From: Podocnemis expansa
Lineage: Eukaryota > Chordata > Testudines > Podocnemididae
NCBI GenBank assembly: GCA_007922195.1
Contig: ML681994.1
Coordinates: 52,506,172-52,570,171 of the forward strand
Length of the DNA stretch: 64,000 bases
Direction: 5' to 3'
A model generated the notes under the pieces. The model saw only the letters and a program-made list of their open reading frames with translations, did no database searches and was not told the DNA's origin. Each line of letters begins with the position of its first letter. Position 1 is the first letter of the stretch. Below are positions 38,001 through 50,000 of the stretch, piece after piece. The translations under genes were made by a program, and so were the position numbers.

Positions 38001-41000
38001 GTTAATATTGTTGGGAATCACTTCAATTCATTTATCAATTTTGTTTTCCACTGGAAAGGAAACTGCATTCATTCTTTGTAGCCCACTAGTATAAAAGCTG
38101 CTGTGATAAAAGCACTTAGCACCCATATATGCTGTTATGTTTCTTTTAAGGATGCTTCTCTTATTAAAAAGAAACCTTATAATTAAGAGGCATTTTGGAG
38201 CCTGCTATTTAATTATTTCTATAGGGCATGACAACGCAGGCTTCCAGACACATTGTTCTGTAGGTCTTCTGGACACACCTTGGGCACCAGCAAAATAAAA
38301 TGGAAGAGTAGTGCTATTTTCATTGTAGTTGGTATTGTAAACTCTGAATAGTCTCTTGTACCCTTTCTTCAGCTTTCTCTTCCTGCATTTCACAATGCCA
38401 CAAACTATGGTGATGAAGGTTGTGGGTACTCAACAACCCTCTTTCCTGCTGTCCCATCTTATGGTTTGAAATTTTTGTTCTAGGCCCCCAGAAGAATTGT
38501 TCTGGACTTAGAGTCAAGTACCCTTTTTTCTCTCCCTTCCCCAGCCCTTCCTGCCTCTAATTGCTGCCCTTTTCGAAGCAGCAGCTTCTTGTCTTCAGCC
38601 AGCCTCTGCTGCCCAGTTCTCATTCTGCATCTCATCCTCAGCTGAACAGTGAACCTGCCTGATCAGGCTGCAGAAACTGAAACTGAATTTTTGGTGCCCT
38701 TGAAACATCTAAAACTACCAAAAAAATAATTTTTAAGCTTTACCATTTTCTCATCTGACTACCTTATTTGAAATGTCATTAACTAAATCTATAACGTTGT
38801 CTTTGTCCTAGGTGGCCCAGCTGTTATGCACTTGCTTGCTTAGCTCTTGGGGTGTTACAGACTTAGTGTTTACAGAATGGTTTGAGTTAATGTAATGAAA
38901 AGTGCTGTAAAAGTGGTTGGTTGGCTGTTGAAACAGGTTAAAAAGTTTGGATCAGAGTGATAACCTGAAATTTTGTGCAGTTGTGGTTTTTTGGAGGCTT
39001 GTATTTCTTAAATCAACTCTTTAATTTTTAGACTTCTATTAATGAAGGATGAATCCGTTTTGAAACATCTTCTGCAGCAAGAAGCAAAGAGGAGAGAATC
39101 TGTTCGAACTGCTGAAAATAAGATGACTAAACTTGCTGAGCAACTGCAAGCTACTCAAAAGATTCTGAATGTTAATAGGGTGTTTTTGAAGAAGCTTCAG
39201 GAACAAGTAGGTCTGAACTTCTGTCAGAAAAAGAATTGTTCCATTTATTTCCTATCATGATATACCTTCTATGTTTTTTAGAGTCATATAAATTCAGTTC
39301 TTGGAAGTATATAACTTCAGTTGTACCGGGTAACATTAATCCCTTAGTTGTGTCCTTTGTCAAATCAAACTTTTATTTGTTGAAAGTGCACATTTTCTTG
39401 AAATGCTAAAATAATCCCCCCCCCCCCCCCCCGTTCAGATACACAAAGTTCAGCAACGGGTTACAGTGAAGAAAGCTCTGGCATTAAAATATGGAGAAGA
39501 GCTCGCTCGAGCAAAAGCTGTGGCAAGTAAAGAAATTGGAAAACGAAAACTGGAACAAGATCACCTTGGAGTAAGTCGGTCATAAACTTGCACCATTCTT
39601 TAGTCAAAAAGCAGTAATAAATTTGTTTAGTTTGCTTCATTCCAGAATCTTCAAATAGAAATTCAAATAGTATTTTGAAAGGTGAACTGTGAAGAAAAAT
39701 AGTTTTCCCTTATACATCTCCTAGGTTGTAATATTTATGGAGTCTCAAATCTTGTTCAAAAGTCTTATCTATTGGATTTTTACTTTAGAAGTGTTAAGGT
39801 TTTTGCTTCCATTTCTTTGCTGGAGAAAATGAATGGTGGTGTAAGAGGACTCTGACCTGAGCCACGTAGGGAGGGATTCCTGCATCTTGGTGACATTGCT
39901 CTTCTGCTCCTTCAAAGATTTTGCCCAGGCTGTTTAGCAGAGACAAGTATGTATGTATCTGATGATAGTAATCTGAAAAACAAGATGAAGGAAGGCCATT
40001 TGGAAGAAAAATGCTGAGACAATTTGAGAATTTTTTTAGTTGTATTTTTTTCCTGTTTTTTTATTTATTTGCTTTCCGTTTTTACCTTAAACTTTGCTAA
40101 CCGAATATGCGGGTTAAAGACTTATACAGTGGTGGTGAATAATTTAATAGAAAAACCAGCAAACATTCCAGCAGAAGTGTGGCAGATTTTATGCTGTGGT
40201 TTTCTGGATGCTTAGTTTAAATTTTCAGGCACGACTTTAAAATACGTACTTATAAGCTGAGTCAAATGTTTTACCCTGTTTCATCTTCCTCCTGTCAATA
40301 TTTCAGTGAATGTGAAGAGATATTAAGGGACTCTTCTTTTTCTTTGTAGCCAAGCAAAATGTTGAAATTGGATCGTTCCCCTGCAGCAAGTCCAAAAAAA
40401 CATTCAGCAGAATTGATTGCATTGGAGAAGAAACGGCTACAGCAACTAGAGTATGAGTATGCCCTAAAGATTCAAAAACTTAAAGAGGCCCATGCACTTC
40501 AACTCAAGGAACAACCAAATATTACTCTAAATGTAGAAGAGGAATCTGAATTTTCGTTACCTCAGCCATCACTTCATGACCTTACACAAGACAAACTAAC
40601 CCTAGACAGTGAAGAAAACTATTTTGATGATGAGATTTTGTCAAACTCAAACAGAGAACGAAGGAGATCTTTCAGAGAATCCAGTTCTTTTACTAAACCC
40701 AATCTTAAGCACTTGGACACTCCCAAACAAGAAGTAAACAAACTTTCTAAAAAAGCGGTGGAGGAACCTGAACTTTTTCTAGGGTTGAATATTGATGAAC
40801 TGAAAAAACTTTATGCTAAAGCTGACAGTTTGAAAGAGCTGCTTATAAAAAGTACTACTGTTATGACTTCTAAAGAAGACTTTGTATGTGGTCAGGTAAA
40901 CTCATGCCTCACCTCCTTTTTTAATACTTCAGATGTAATTACATTATAGTTGTTAGGTTTATTATGAAGACTAGGTTTTTATGTATTACAGTTCTTTAAA

Positions 41001-44000
41001 TGTGTGTTTCCTAGGAAATTTTGGTGGATGTGGATGTTGTTACAGCACAGAGTAAACAAACAGAAGTGAAGCCATTTCCATTTGGACCATATCATAGTCC
41101 CCTTCTAGTTTTTAAATCCTACAGGTATGAAGACTACTAATTACGTGTGATTTCTTTGTTTATGGAATATTTTAATTGCCTTCAGTGCTGTCTGTTTCAT
41201 TTCACAAGTTGAGTAACACCAAAGACGAGTTTGGCTTTAGAACAGCTTTTGTAACCTTAGCTTATGATTCCATTGTTTGGAAGATTTGACATTGTAAACT
41301 TCTATGAGGGATGTAAACTTTTTTTTTTTTTTAAGCACAACACTTAACAAACCTAATTTTCTTTGACCAAGTCTTTTTAAATTTTTTTTTCTGTTTCAGA
41401 CAAGAAACTTAACTTTAGAGACTTAATTATTCCTTCCCTCATTACATATGCGGCCTCATTTTGGTTCAGCAAGATTGACCTAACTTCTGTGGCACTCCTG
41501 TCCATGAAGTGAATTCTGTGCAAGATATAAGCAGCGCAGTCAATATACCTTACACTTGTTCTATGTTTTGTATTATATTACACTGCTCCTAAAGTTAGTG
41601 TGCTGCAGATTTTTTTTATTACAGCGTTGTAATACAATGGGAAAGCATAAGCTCAAGGATAATATTCTTGTAGGAAGAGCTTTGCTATGTTTTTAATGTA
41701 GTACAGACTATAACAGGGTGGCTATTTTACCAAACGAGAAATTTGCAAGAGTAACCACCAAAAAAAAATCTGGCTAATCAGGCTCTGCTCATGCTAACTT
41801 TCAGTGCACCTGTTCTGGAGGCTCTCTGATATTGAGCTTTTGGTACCCTGGCTTCTGAGGTTAGTTAATCCCCAGCAATCTGCTCTGCTTGATGCCAATT
41901 AAGTAATTGCAACAGCACAGATTTCCCACTCTTGCATTAGATCTTTACACCATCAAATAACTCTCCCTACAGTATATGCATTAGTTCCCCTTTGTATGGG
42001 TATTAGGGTTCAGTGCCTGAAAGAAGAGCAGGGAATTGTAGCAGAAAAATACACATGCTGAGAATTTCTTCTATATTGTCAACTGCATTTCTGTTCTACT
42101 CAGTGTCTCACAAACACAGTTCATTTTTATTTAATGATTGATTTTTATTTTAAAAAACACCTTTTCTGTTGTCTACCAAGCAGTCACATAATATATCTTT
42201 TTCTTTAGGTTTAGTCCCTATTTTCGAACCAAGGAAAAGCTTTACCTCAGTTCAGTATCGTATAGCAATATGATTGAACCAAAACAGTGTTTCTGCCGTT
42301 TTGATTTAACGGGTACATGTAATGATGATGATTGTCAGTGGTGAGTCCCTTTCAGCCTTGTACATTCACACTAAATCTTTGTTGCAGAGGCTACTGCCAC
42401 CAAGAGGTTAAAATAGATTTGTCTGATTCTTAAGATCTGTCTGCATGATGTGCTATAGCCTTCCATTCTGAATCTTGTGTGTTATTAAATGTTGCCTCTG
42501 GAAGTTCACTGGGCAGGAAGAAAATTAGTATGCCAGGCCTGGAGGAATACCTCTTATGTCTTGTCTTGGAAAAACAGAGTAGTTGAGGTTTTTGAGTATT
42601 TTGTTCACCATTACAGCTGAAATTCTGTGAGGGGTGTCCTTTCAGGCTCTCTTGTTTTGAGATGGGAACTCCCATGCATCATAATTACAGCAGGGTCTTT
42701 TATTACCTTATGTGACAGTGGATAATGAAACATAATATGTAACTCACTATAAATTATGTTCCGTTAGCAATGTATTTATAGCGTAGTGTACTATGGAATT
42801 GTCTAATAAAAGATCCTATTGTAATACAAGAAACCAGTCTAAAACTGCTAGGAAAATCTTTACATATTATAAGTAAAATAAATTTAGAGTAATGTTAAGC
42901 TTTGGAAAAATTGTTAAAATGCATGTAATTTGAAGCCTCATCACTAGTTTTATCCATTCTAATAACAAAGCTTGATCCGTTTAAACCCGTCAAATGATGA
43001 GGTTGATATGACTTTTTTAAGCAGAGTAGAGATTAGCTCACTGCTTCTGGGTATGTAATCTGTAACAAAGAGCAGCTAGATTATTTTTGTAAAGAGCTCT
43101 ACTTCCAGTACACAAGAGCATGAGACACCCAACTCCTATTCTGTTTTGGAGGAACTTCACATGAACAAATCCAGTTGTTTTGTGTTCTCCTTTTTACTAG
43201 AAATAGTGCACATCCATTCCTTGTACAGTGTGATGAGACTATATATCTATTATGTCTAAACTGGTCTACATAAACATGCACTGAGATAAACCCGATTATG
43301 TTAAGGGGCATCTTTTATTAGTTCAATGCAAGTGTGTTTTTGAAGTGTAGATTGCACAGAGGTTTGCACTGAAATAGCAAGAGATGTGAATTGAAAGTAA
43401 TTTATTTTATTTCAGGTTTTGTGTTAGGCAAAGCCTTAAACATGATTTTTTTTTTTTTTTTTATTGTAGAAATCAGGGTATCTTAAACATAGTGCTCCAT
43501 AGACATCTTTTCATTTCAATTTTTGTTGGTTTCTCTGCTTTAGTGAGGTTTAAGTGACTCCTGCTGATATTGTCCCTAATGTTAAATCTGTGCTGTGGTA
43601 ATGTTTAGTTGTCTGGGAATCCTTTTTTAAGTTCTTTCTGGTTTTTTTTAGGCAGCACATGAAAGACTGCACTCTTAACCGAAAGCAACTGTTTCAAGAT
43701 ATTCTTGCTTACAACTTAGCTTTGATTGGCTGCTCTGAGAAGAGCACAGATGAGGACATCAGCATTGCAACAGGTCTTTGTTTTTCAAAAGATGGCTTTT
43801 ATTTGCATTAGAGTTCTAGAATTAAAGAATCATTATTTTCTTTCTAGTGATCACTGTATGCCTTATGAAATGTTTTATAGGAAAATGGAAAATGATTTTG
43901 GTCAATAGTAAACTTCTCAATAATAGACCGTAATGCCTGCATTTTTTTTATTCAGGAAAACCTCTCCCTAATGTCACTTCTCATTTCACTCAAATAAGAA

Positions 44001-47000
44001 CTGAAGGAGACAAGATCTCATTTAGGGGTTGGGGGAACATTTTTCTTACTGGCATCTCTTCACGCTGATATGTGTAACTTAACGGAGCACTGTGCTTATT
44101 AATGGAACTTGGTAGAGCTCAGGCATAATGTAACTAGGCACCAGGAAAGCTGCTTCCACAACCCAGACTCAAAGGACTAGATTAAATAAAGATGATTTTT
44201 TGCTGAAGTTTGCATATCTTCTTGAGACCTAGGATGTGACAGCCAAGCTCTTCACTAGAGATCAGTCCTATTTAAGCCCAGATCTCTTAAGATTAAAAAT
44301 GGTTATGTAACTTTGCCACTTACACATCCAACTTTAAGTGGTTTAAAAATATTCTAAATATTAATGTTTTTATCTTAATAGTGTATTAATGTACACATCA
44401 TTGAAATAGAAAAATGAATCAAGACTTCTTATATATTACATGAATTAACTCTTTTGGCACTTCTGTTTTGCCCTTTCAAAAAGCCTGAGATAAAAGGTTG
44501 GCTTTAAAAAGTATGTACTCTATATCATTCCGTAACTAAAGCTGTAGTGCCAGGTGCCCTTTCTTGTCTAGGTATAGTTTTGGAGAAAAATGGCTTGTGA
44601 AATTATTACGTAAATTTGAGGGATGGACTAGGTTCAGTGGAGAAATAGGTTTCTTACCTTATTTAGATTCATCATAATATTTATCTGTATTTTTTACTGC
44701 CACCTTGTTGGATGTGTTATAAATGGATTTTTAAAATCTAACTTATTTTTCTTGGTGCAGGATAACTACATTTAATTCAATTTGGATAGTGGATGTGTGG
44801 TGTCCAGTTTCACTTTCCCAGGTCTCTTAAGTTCTTTTTGCATTTGCTTAACTCAGGTGTCTAAAGTCGGGGAAAGTTGTAAAGTCCTATATTACTTTCC
44901 CCCACCACACAACCTACTCCCTCTTTAGCATTCTTGAGGAATATTGGGATGAAAGTAACAAAGTTAAGCTGGAAAAAGTCATATAGAATCTATAATTTGT
45001 AAGGCTCTAATTTAGCTGTAACTGAAGTTTAGGAAATGCACAGTTTTAGCTGTAACAGAGGTTTAGGAAACACATAGTCCTGGGGCCGGTTCTGTTCAAC
45101 ATTTTCATCAGTGATCTGGATGATGGAATAGGCTGCACTCTCAGTAAGTTTGCGGATGACACCAAGCTGGGGGGACCAGTAGACACGTTGGAGGGCAAGG
45201 ACAGGATTCAGGGAGACCTAGATAAATTGGAACAGTGGGCCAATAGAAATCTTATGGGGTTCAATAAGGACAAGTGTAAAATCCTGCACTTGGGACGGAA
45301 AAACCCCATGCACCGCTACAGGCTGGGAAACATTCAGCTAAGTAGCAGCACTATAGAAAATGACCTGGGGGCCATGGTGGATGGGAAGCTAGATATGAAT
45401 CAGCAGTGTGCTCTTGCTGCCAAAAAGGCCAATGGCATACTGGGCTGCATCAAAAGAAGTATTACCAGCAGATCAAGGGATGTGATTATTCCCCTCTATT
45501 CTGCACTGGTGAGGCCACATCTAGAATACTGTGTTCACTTTTGGGCTCCCCACTACAAAAAGGACAGGGACATGCTAGAGAGAGTCCAGCGGGGGGCAAC
45601 CAAAATGATTAAAGGGCTGGAGCACAAGCCCTCTGAGGAAAGACTGAAAGCATTAGGCTTATTTAGTCTGCAGAAGAGAAAATTGAGGGGGGATTTGATA
45701 GCAACCTTCAACTACTTGAAGGGATGTTCCAAGGAAGATGGAGCTCAACTGTTCTCAGTAGTAACAGAGGACAGAATGAGGAGCAATGGTCTCAAGTTGT
45801 GGTTAGGGAGGTCGAGGCTGGATATTAGAGAGAAACTTTTTTACTAGGCGAGTGGTGAAGCATTGGAATGAGCTGCCGAGGTAGGTGGTGGAGTCTCCAT
45901 CTTTGGAGGTGTTTAAGGCCCGGCTGGACAAAACCATGACTGGGATGGTTTAGTGGGAGTGGTCCTGCCTCTGGCATGGGGTTGGACTAGATGACCTATG
46001 AGGTCCCTTCCAACCCTATGATTCTATGAACTTTCTTTTTAAAAGGATGTTTACATCAAGGCTAGCACAAAGCGCTAGAAAATGTACTTCAGGAACAATC
46101 TCAGGGATGGATAAAATCATCCAATATATCTCTTCCAATTCCTGACTTCTATTTCCGTCCATACTAGATAAGCATATTAGTTTGAAATGATCAGCAGTGA
46201 AATAATTGTGGTCATTAAGCTTTCAGCCAAGATTATCCCATTTTAATATTTCTCAATTTGTATACATAGCTACATCTAGTTAAGCTAATACCTTTGGTCT
46301 CGTTATAGAAAAGTATGTCGAAAAACTTTTTGGTGTAAACAGAGACCGAATGTCAGTGGATCAGATGGCTGTTCTTCTTGTTAGCAAGGTCAACGAGAGT
46401 AAAGGTCACAGTAAGTATCTTTCTGATATTTGTAATAGAACATCAGAATATGTGGCATTGTGGTGTTAATTCTGTAGTACAGAAGAGTTTGACAAATTCT
46501 TACAATAGTATTGTGAAGACAAAAATGATGTTTACTGCCACTCTTTATTGCACTGAGACGTGGTTGTGGTCTTCTGTCTTTAAGCTTCTTTTGTTGTAGG
46601 GTGCAAATTTCAAAAGTGACTTGAGCATTCAAGAGCATTACTAAAAGTTTGTGGAACATGTACTTCTGTGCCACTTAAATGCTTCTGATAAATTTATCTA
46701 AAATGACTGAATTTGAACAAAAATCCAATGGTTTGTGGTTGTAGAAGCAGACAATTTCTGTTCTTCTGGTTGGTTACAGCACCTCCATTTACAACTTGGA
46801 AAGATAAAAGGAAATGGAGACCTAAGTACTGGAGAGAACCTGTTTTAGATAGTAGCAGCAGTGAGGAGGATCAATCCCTGGGACCTATTAAATATGGTAA
46901 GGCAAAATTGTGGTGGTTCAGAAATAACTAATGCTGAAAGAAAAAGTTTGCAAGCACTTTTTCACATAAAAAGAATGAATTTGCTTCAGCATTTGACCCC

Positions 47001-50000
47001 TTGATGTACTCCACATCAAAACTTCTTAACTACCTGTGCTACATTTGCCTGTTCTTTGTTTTAGATGATTGACATTATGTATATCCATTTAAAAACACAA
47101 TTAAAGATGTAGTGGGTTCCAATTCTTGAACTAGCTTATAGTGCTTCATGATGTCACAAATCTTAGAGAGGTTTCCCACATGATTTGTGCAGATGGCATA
47201 AACCTCAACAAAGTGAGTCTTGCAAGAAAGATTTTCAGCAGTGCTTGATTTGTAGTGAAAATACTGGGGCTCAACCATCCCCCCCCATATTCATTGATGA
47301 CACGGCAAGCCCAGAAGTGCTGGAGACTATGAACTGCCAATCTTTGGGGTGTTGCGGCTCAACCGTGGGACAAATTAAGCATTATCTTCAGGGAATCAGA
47401 CTTGCTTTCTGATTAACTTTCTCCGGTGAGCTCTGCCTCACTCTTAGTACTGCCCTATTACTTGTCGGTACCCAGTATGATCCTGCAGAAACAGCCCGTT
47501 ACCACTTTTCCTGTTTCCACATTTGAAGTAAAGCCAGTTCACACGTATCACTGTTTTCTTTCCTGCTTTAAGGAGAGAGAAGCTTTACTTTTCTTCAAAT
47601 GTGGGCGGTGGTGGTTATATTTGAAAGGTATCCTGACTTGGGAAATCTGTTTAGCATTTTCCCTCATCTTAAATATCCAATTAGTAAATTTAAGTTCCCC
47701 TGTAAGATAATCTCCATGCTGAAGAGAGACACTTTATTCTTGCAGCCCACCCTGTAGAGCACAAAACAAATGTTCCAGCTCTGGATGCTGTTGTGACTCC
47801 AGATGATGTGAGGTATTTCACAAATGAAACTGATGACATTTCTAACCTGGAGGCGAGTGTACTTGAAAATCCCTGTGATGTACAGCTTTGGATTAAACTG
47901 GCATACAAGTACTTGAGTCAAAATGAAGGGTAAGTTCTTATCTATATGCAAACAAATCTATTGCCCTTTTATATTTTTGTTTGAGTCTTTTCACCTGTGC
48001 AACTGTAATCAGGTTTCCTTCCTGGTGTCAAAGGACCCTTTGTTTCTTAGAAGAAACCACAACTACCGTACTGTTTAAAAGCAGTTAGAAGAAACTTCAG
48101 ATTAGATCTCTTGCTGTACACAGTCCAGTGCATGAGTAATAAATTATATTTACACTTCAGCTCTGGACAAGTTCTATTTCCAAGTAGAGGTAGTTGAAAT
48201 GAGAACTAGTAAAGGAGTGATTGCTTTTAAAAATGTACAGTTTATAAGATTACAGTGAAATTTAAGCCTGCTTTTAGAGTGCTTAGGATGGCATTCTAAA
48301 ACAACTTTTACTTAAGACGACCCAATAGAGCAGTGGTTCCAAAACATTTTACATCATGTTTGTTTGTTTGTTTGTTTGTTTGTTTGTTTAAAAAATTGGC
48401 TGAGTTTGGGAGAAGATGCTGACACTTTGGGGCTGAGAATGGGTTGAAGGCTGCAGTGGGAGGGGCTGTAGCTGGGCATGTGGGACTGGAGCAGAGCAGG
48501 CTGGGTGGAGCTCTTCTCCCATGGGGTCTGGCCTGGCCCTGGTAGCCTCCCCCCTCAAATGTTCCTCCATACCCCCTCTGGGGGCATGCCTCACGGTTTG
48601 GGGACCTCTGCACTAAGGTAAGAACTGGTAGGTGTTTTGCATTTTTTTAAATTCATGTTGAGTATGTGGGTAACCGAACCGCAGCGGATTTCCAATATTG
48701 TAATTTTCTTCCCTTTTGGGATTCTTAGTAACTGTGTTTTTCCATTTTTCTTAACTGATTAGATTTAAAGATTCAGCATTAGTATTAACTTGGTAATTAT
48801 GGTTCAGTAGGCTGTTTTTGTGCTAGGTTTCTTAATGGTTTAACTGTTCTAGCATGGGATTGTCTCCATGTGTGTTTTGTACAGTCCGTACCAAAAGAGA
48901 CTCCTTGTTCTGACTTGTGCCTCTGGGTACTACTACACTCTAAATCAGTGTTTCTCAGCTGGTGTTCCGTGAAACCTTGGTGCTTCTCTGACTGACCTTG
49001 ATACCTCTCCAGGGGATGGGGTGGAGTTGGGGAGCTAAATGGGGACGGGTAAGGAACAACACAGTAAACTTACATGTGCCTGGGAGATTGAAAATCTCCC
49101 AGCCACAGAAAAGCTTCCTGGCACTCATCGACATCTGCCACCGCTTTGCTCCTTTGCTGCATTTGGGGCATTTCAAATTTCTTGCCACTGTTACCACCAG
49201 TATTGCTTGGAATAAAACCTCCATGGTAAAACTTTCCTTGACGAACCTTCCTCCAAGGATAGATGAACTTGGTTCAACTTGCAGGTCCAGAATTCCCATT
49301 CCAATTTGAGTAATATCATTTTCAGTTTTAAGCTGTGGGCATAATCATTATGCATCTACTCTTTTTTAGAAATAAACATATTTGTAAAATTGTATTTAAT
49401 TCAGTTTCCTGAATTATTTTAGCAAAAATGCATAGTACACAGAAATTATGAACTTTACAATTGATATGTACTGGCTTTCTTGAGTGTTTTTTATCAGGTG
49501 TTTTGCATAAAGTAATTAATACCTTTTTAGGTGTTCCCTGGTCCACTAAAGGTTGAGAAACCCAGATCTAAAAACTTAATATATTTCCCCTTTCAGTAGT
49601 TTTTTCAGATATATCCTTTAAGATGAAATTTTCTATCTGTGTGTAGTCTTCAGTGAGGAATTTTATGCTTTACCAATTTGGGAGCCAATAATGACTTTTG
49701 TAGTGAAGTGAAAACAACATTGTGTAATGCTCAATTTACTAAATCAAGTATGTAGTATAATTATCCAGGTATGTGCAAGGCTGCACATGTATAAATGAAT
49801 ATTTCAGTGGTTAAATATTCAGATAGCCTGCATATTCCAGTGGTGGGGAGGCTGTTAAATATTCCTTTGAAAAATAAAATGGAAAAAGAGCAAAAAAATT
49901 TAAAGAAATCAAGAAATTTAGTCTTCAGAAATGTAATGTTTTGAATACATAAACACAACTATGGTTCAAATCTGCCCCCCCCCCCCCATGGGCTTGTATT

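Larger units (their letters stand above)
43774..46308 (+). other. ZFC3H1 intron 18, contains a CR1 insertion
   Basis: AT-rich intron. The only large identifiable element is the CR1 copy at about 45077-46029, preceded by a 33-bp tandem duplication at 45011-45076. Confidence 0.5.

Noticed and set aside
45188..45847. A 219-codon open frame that could be taken for a host gene
   Set aside because: It is the reverse-transcriptase C-terminal region of a CR1 element, with the catalytic FADDT just upstream in the same frame.
48955..49309. Open frames of about 100-114 codons on both strands with a CxxC pair
   Set aside because: They are contained in a hAT-type element (48946-49565); a transposase origin is possible but was not convincing enough for a coding call.
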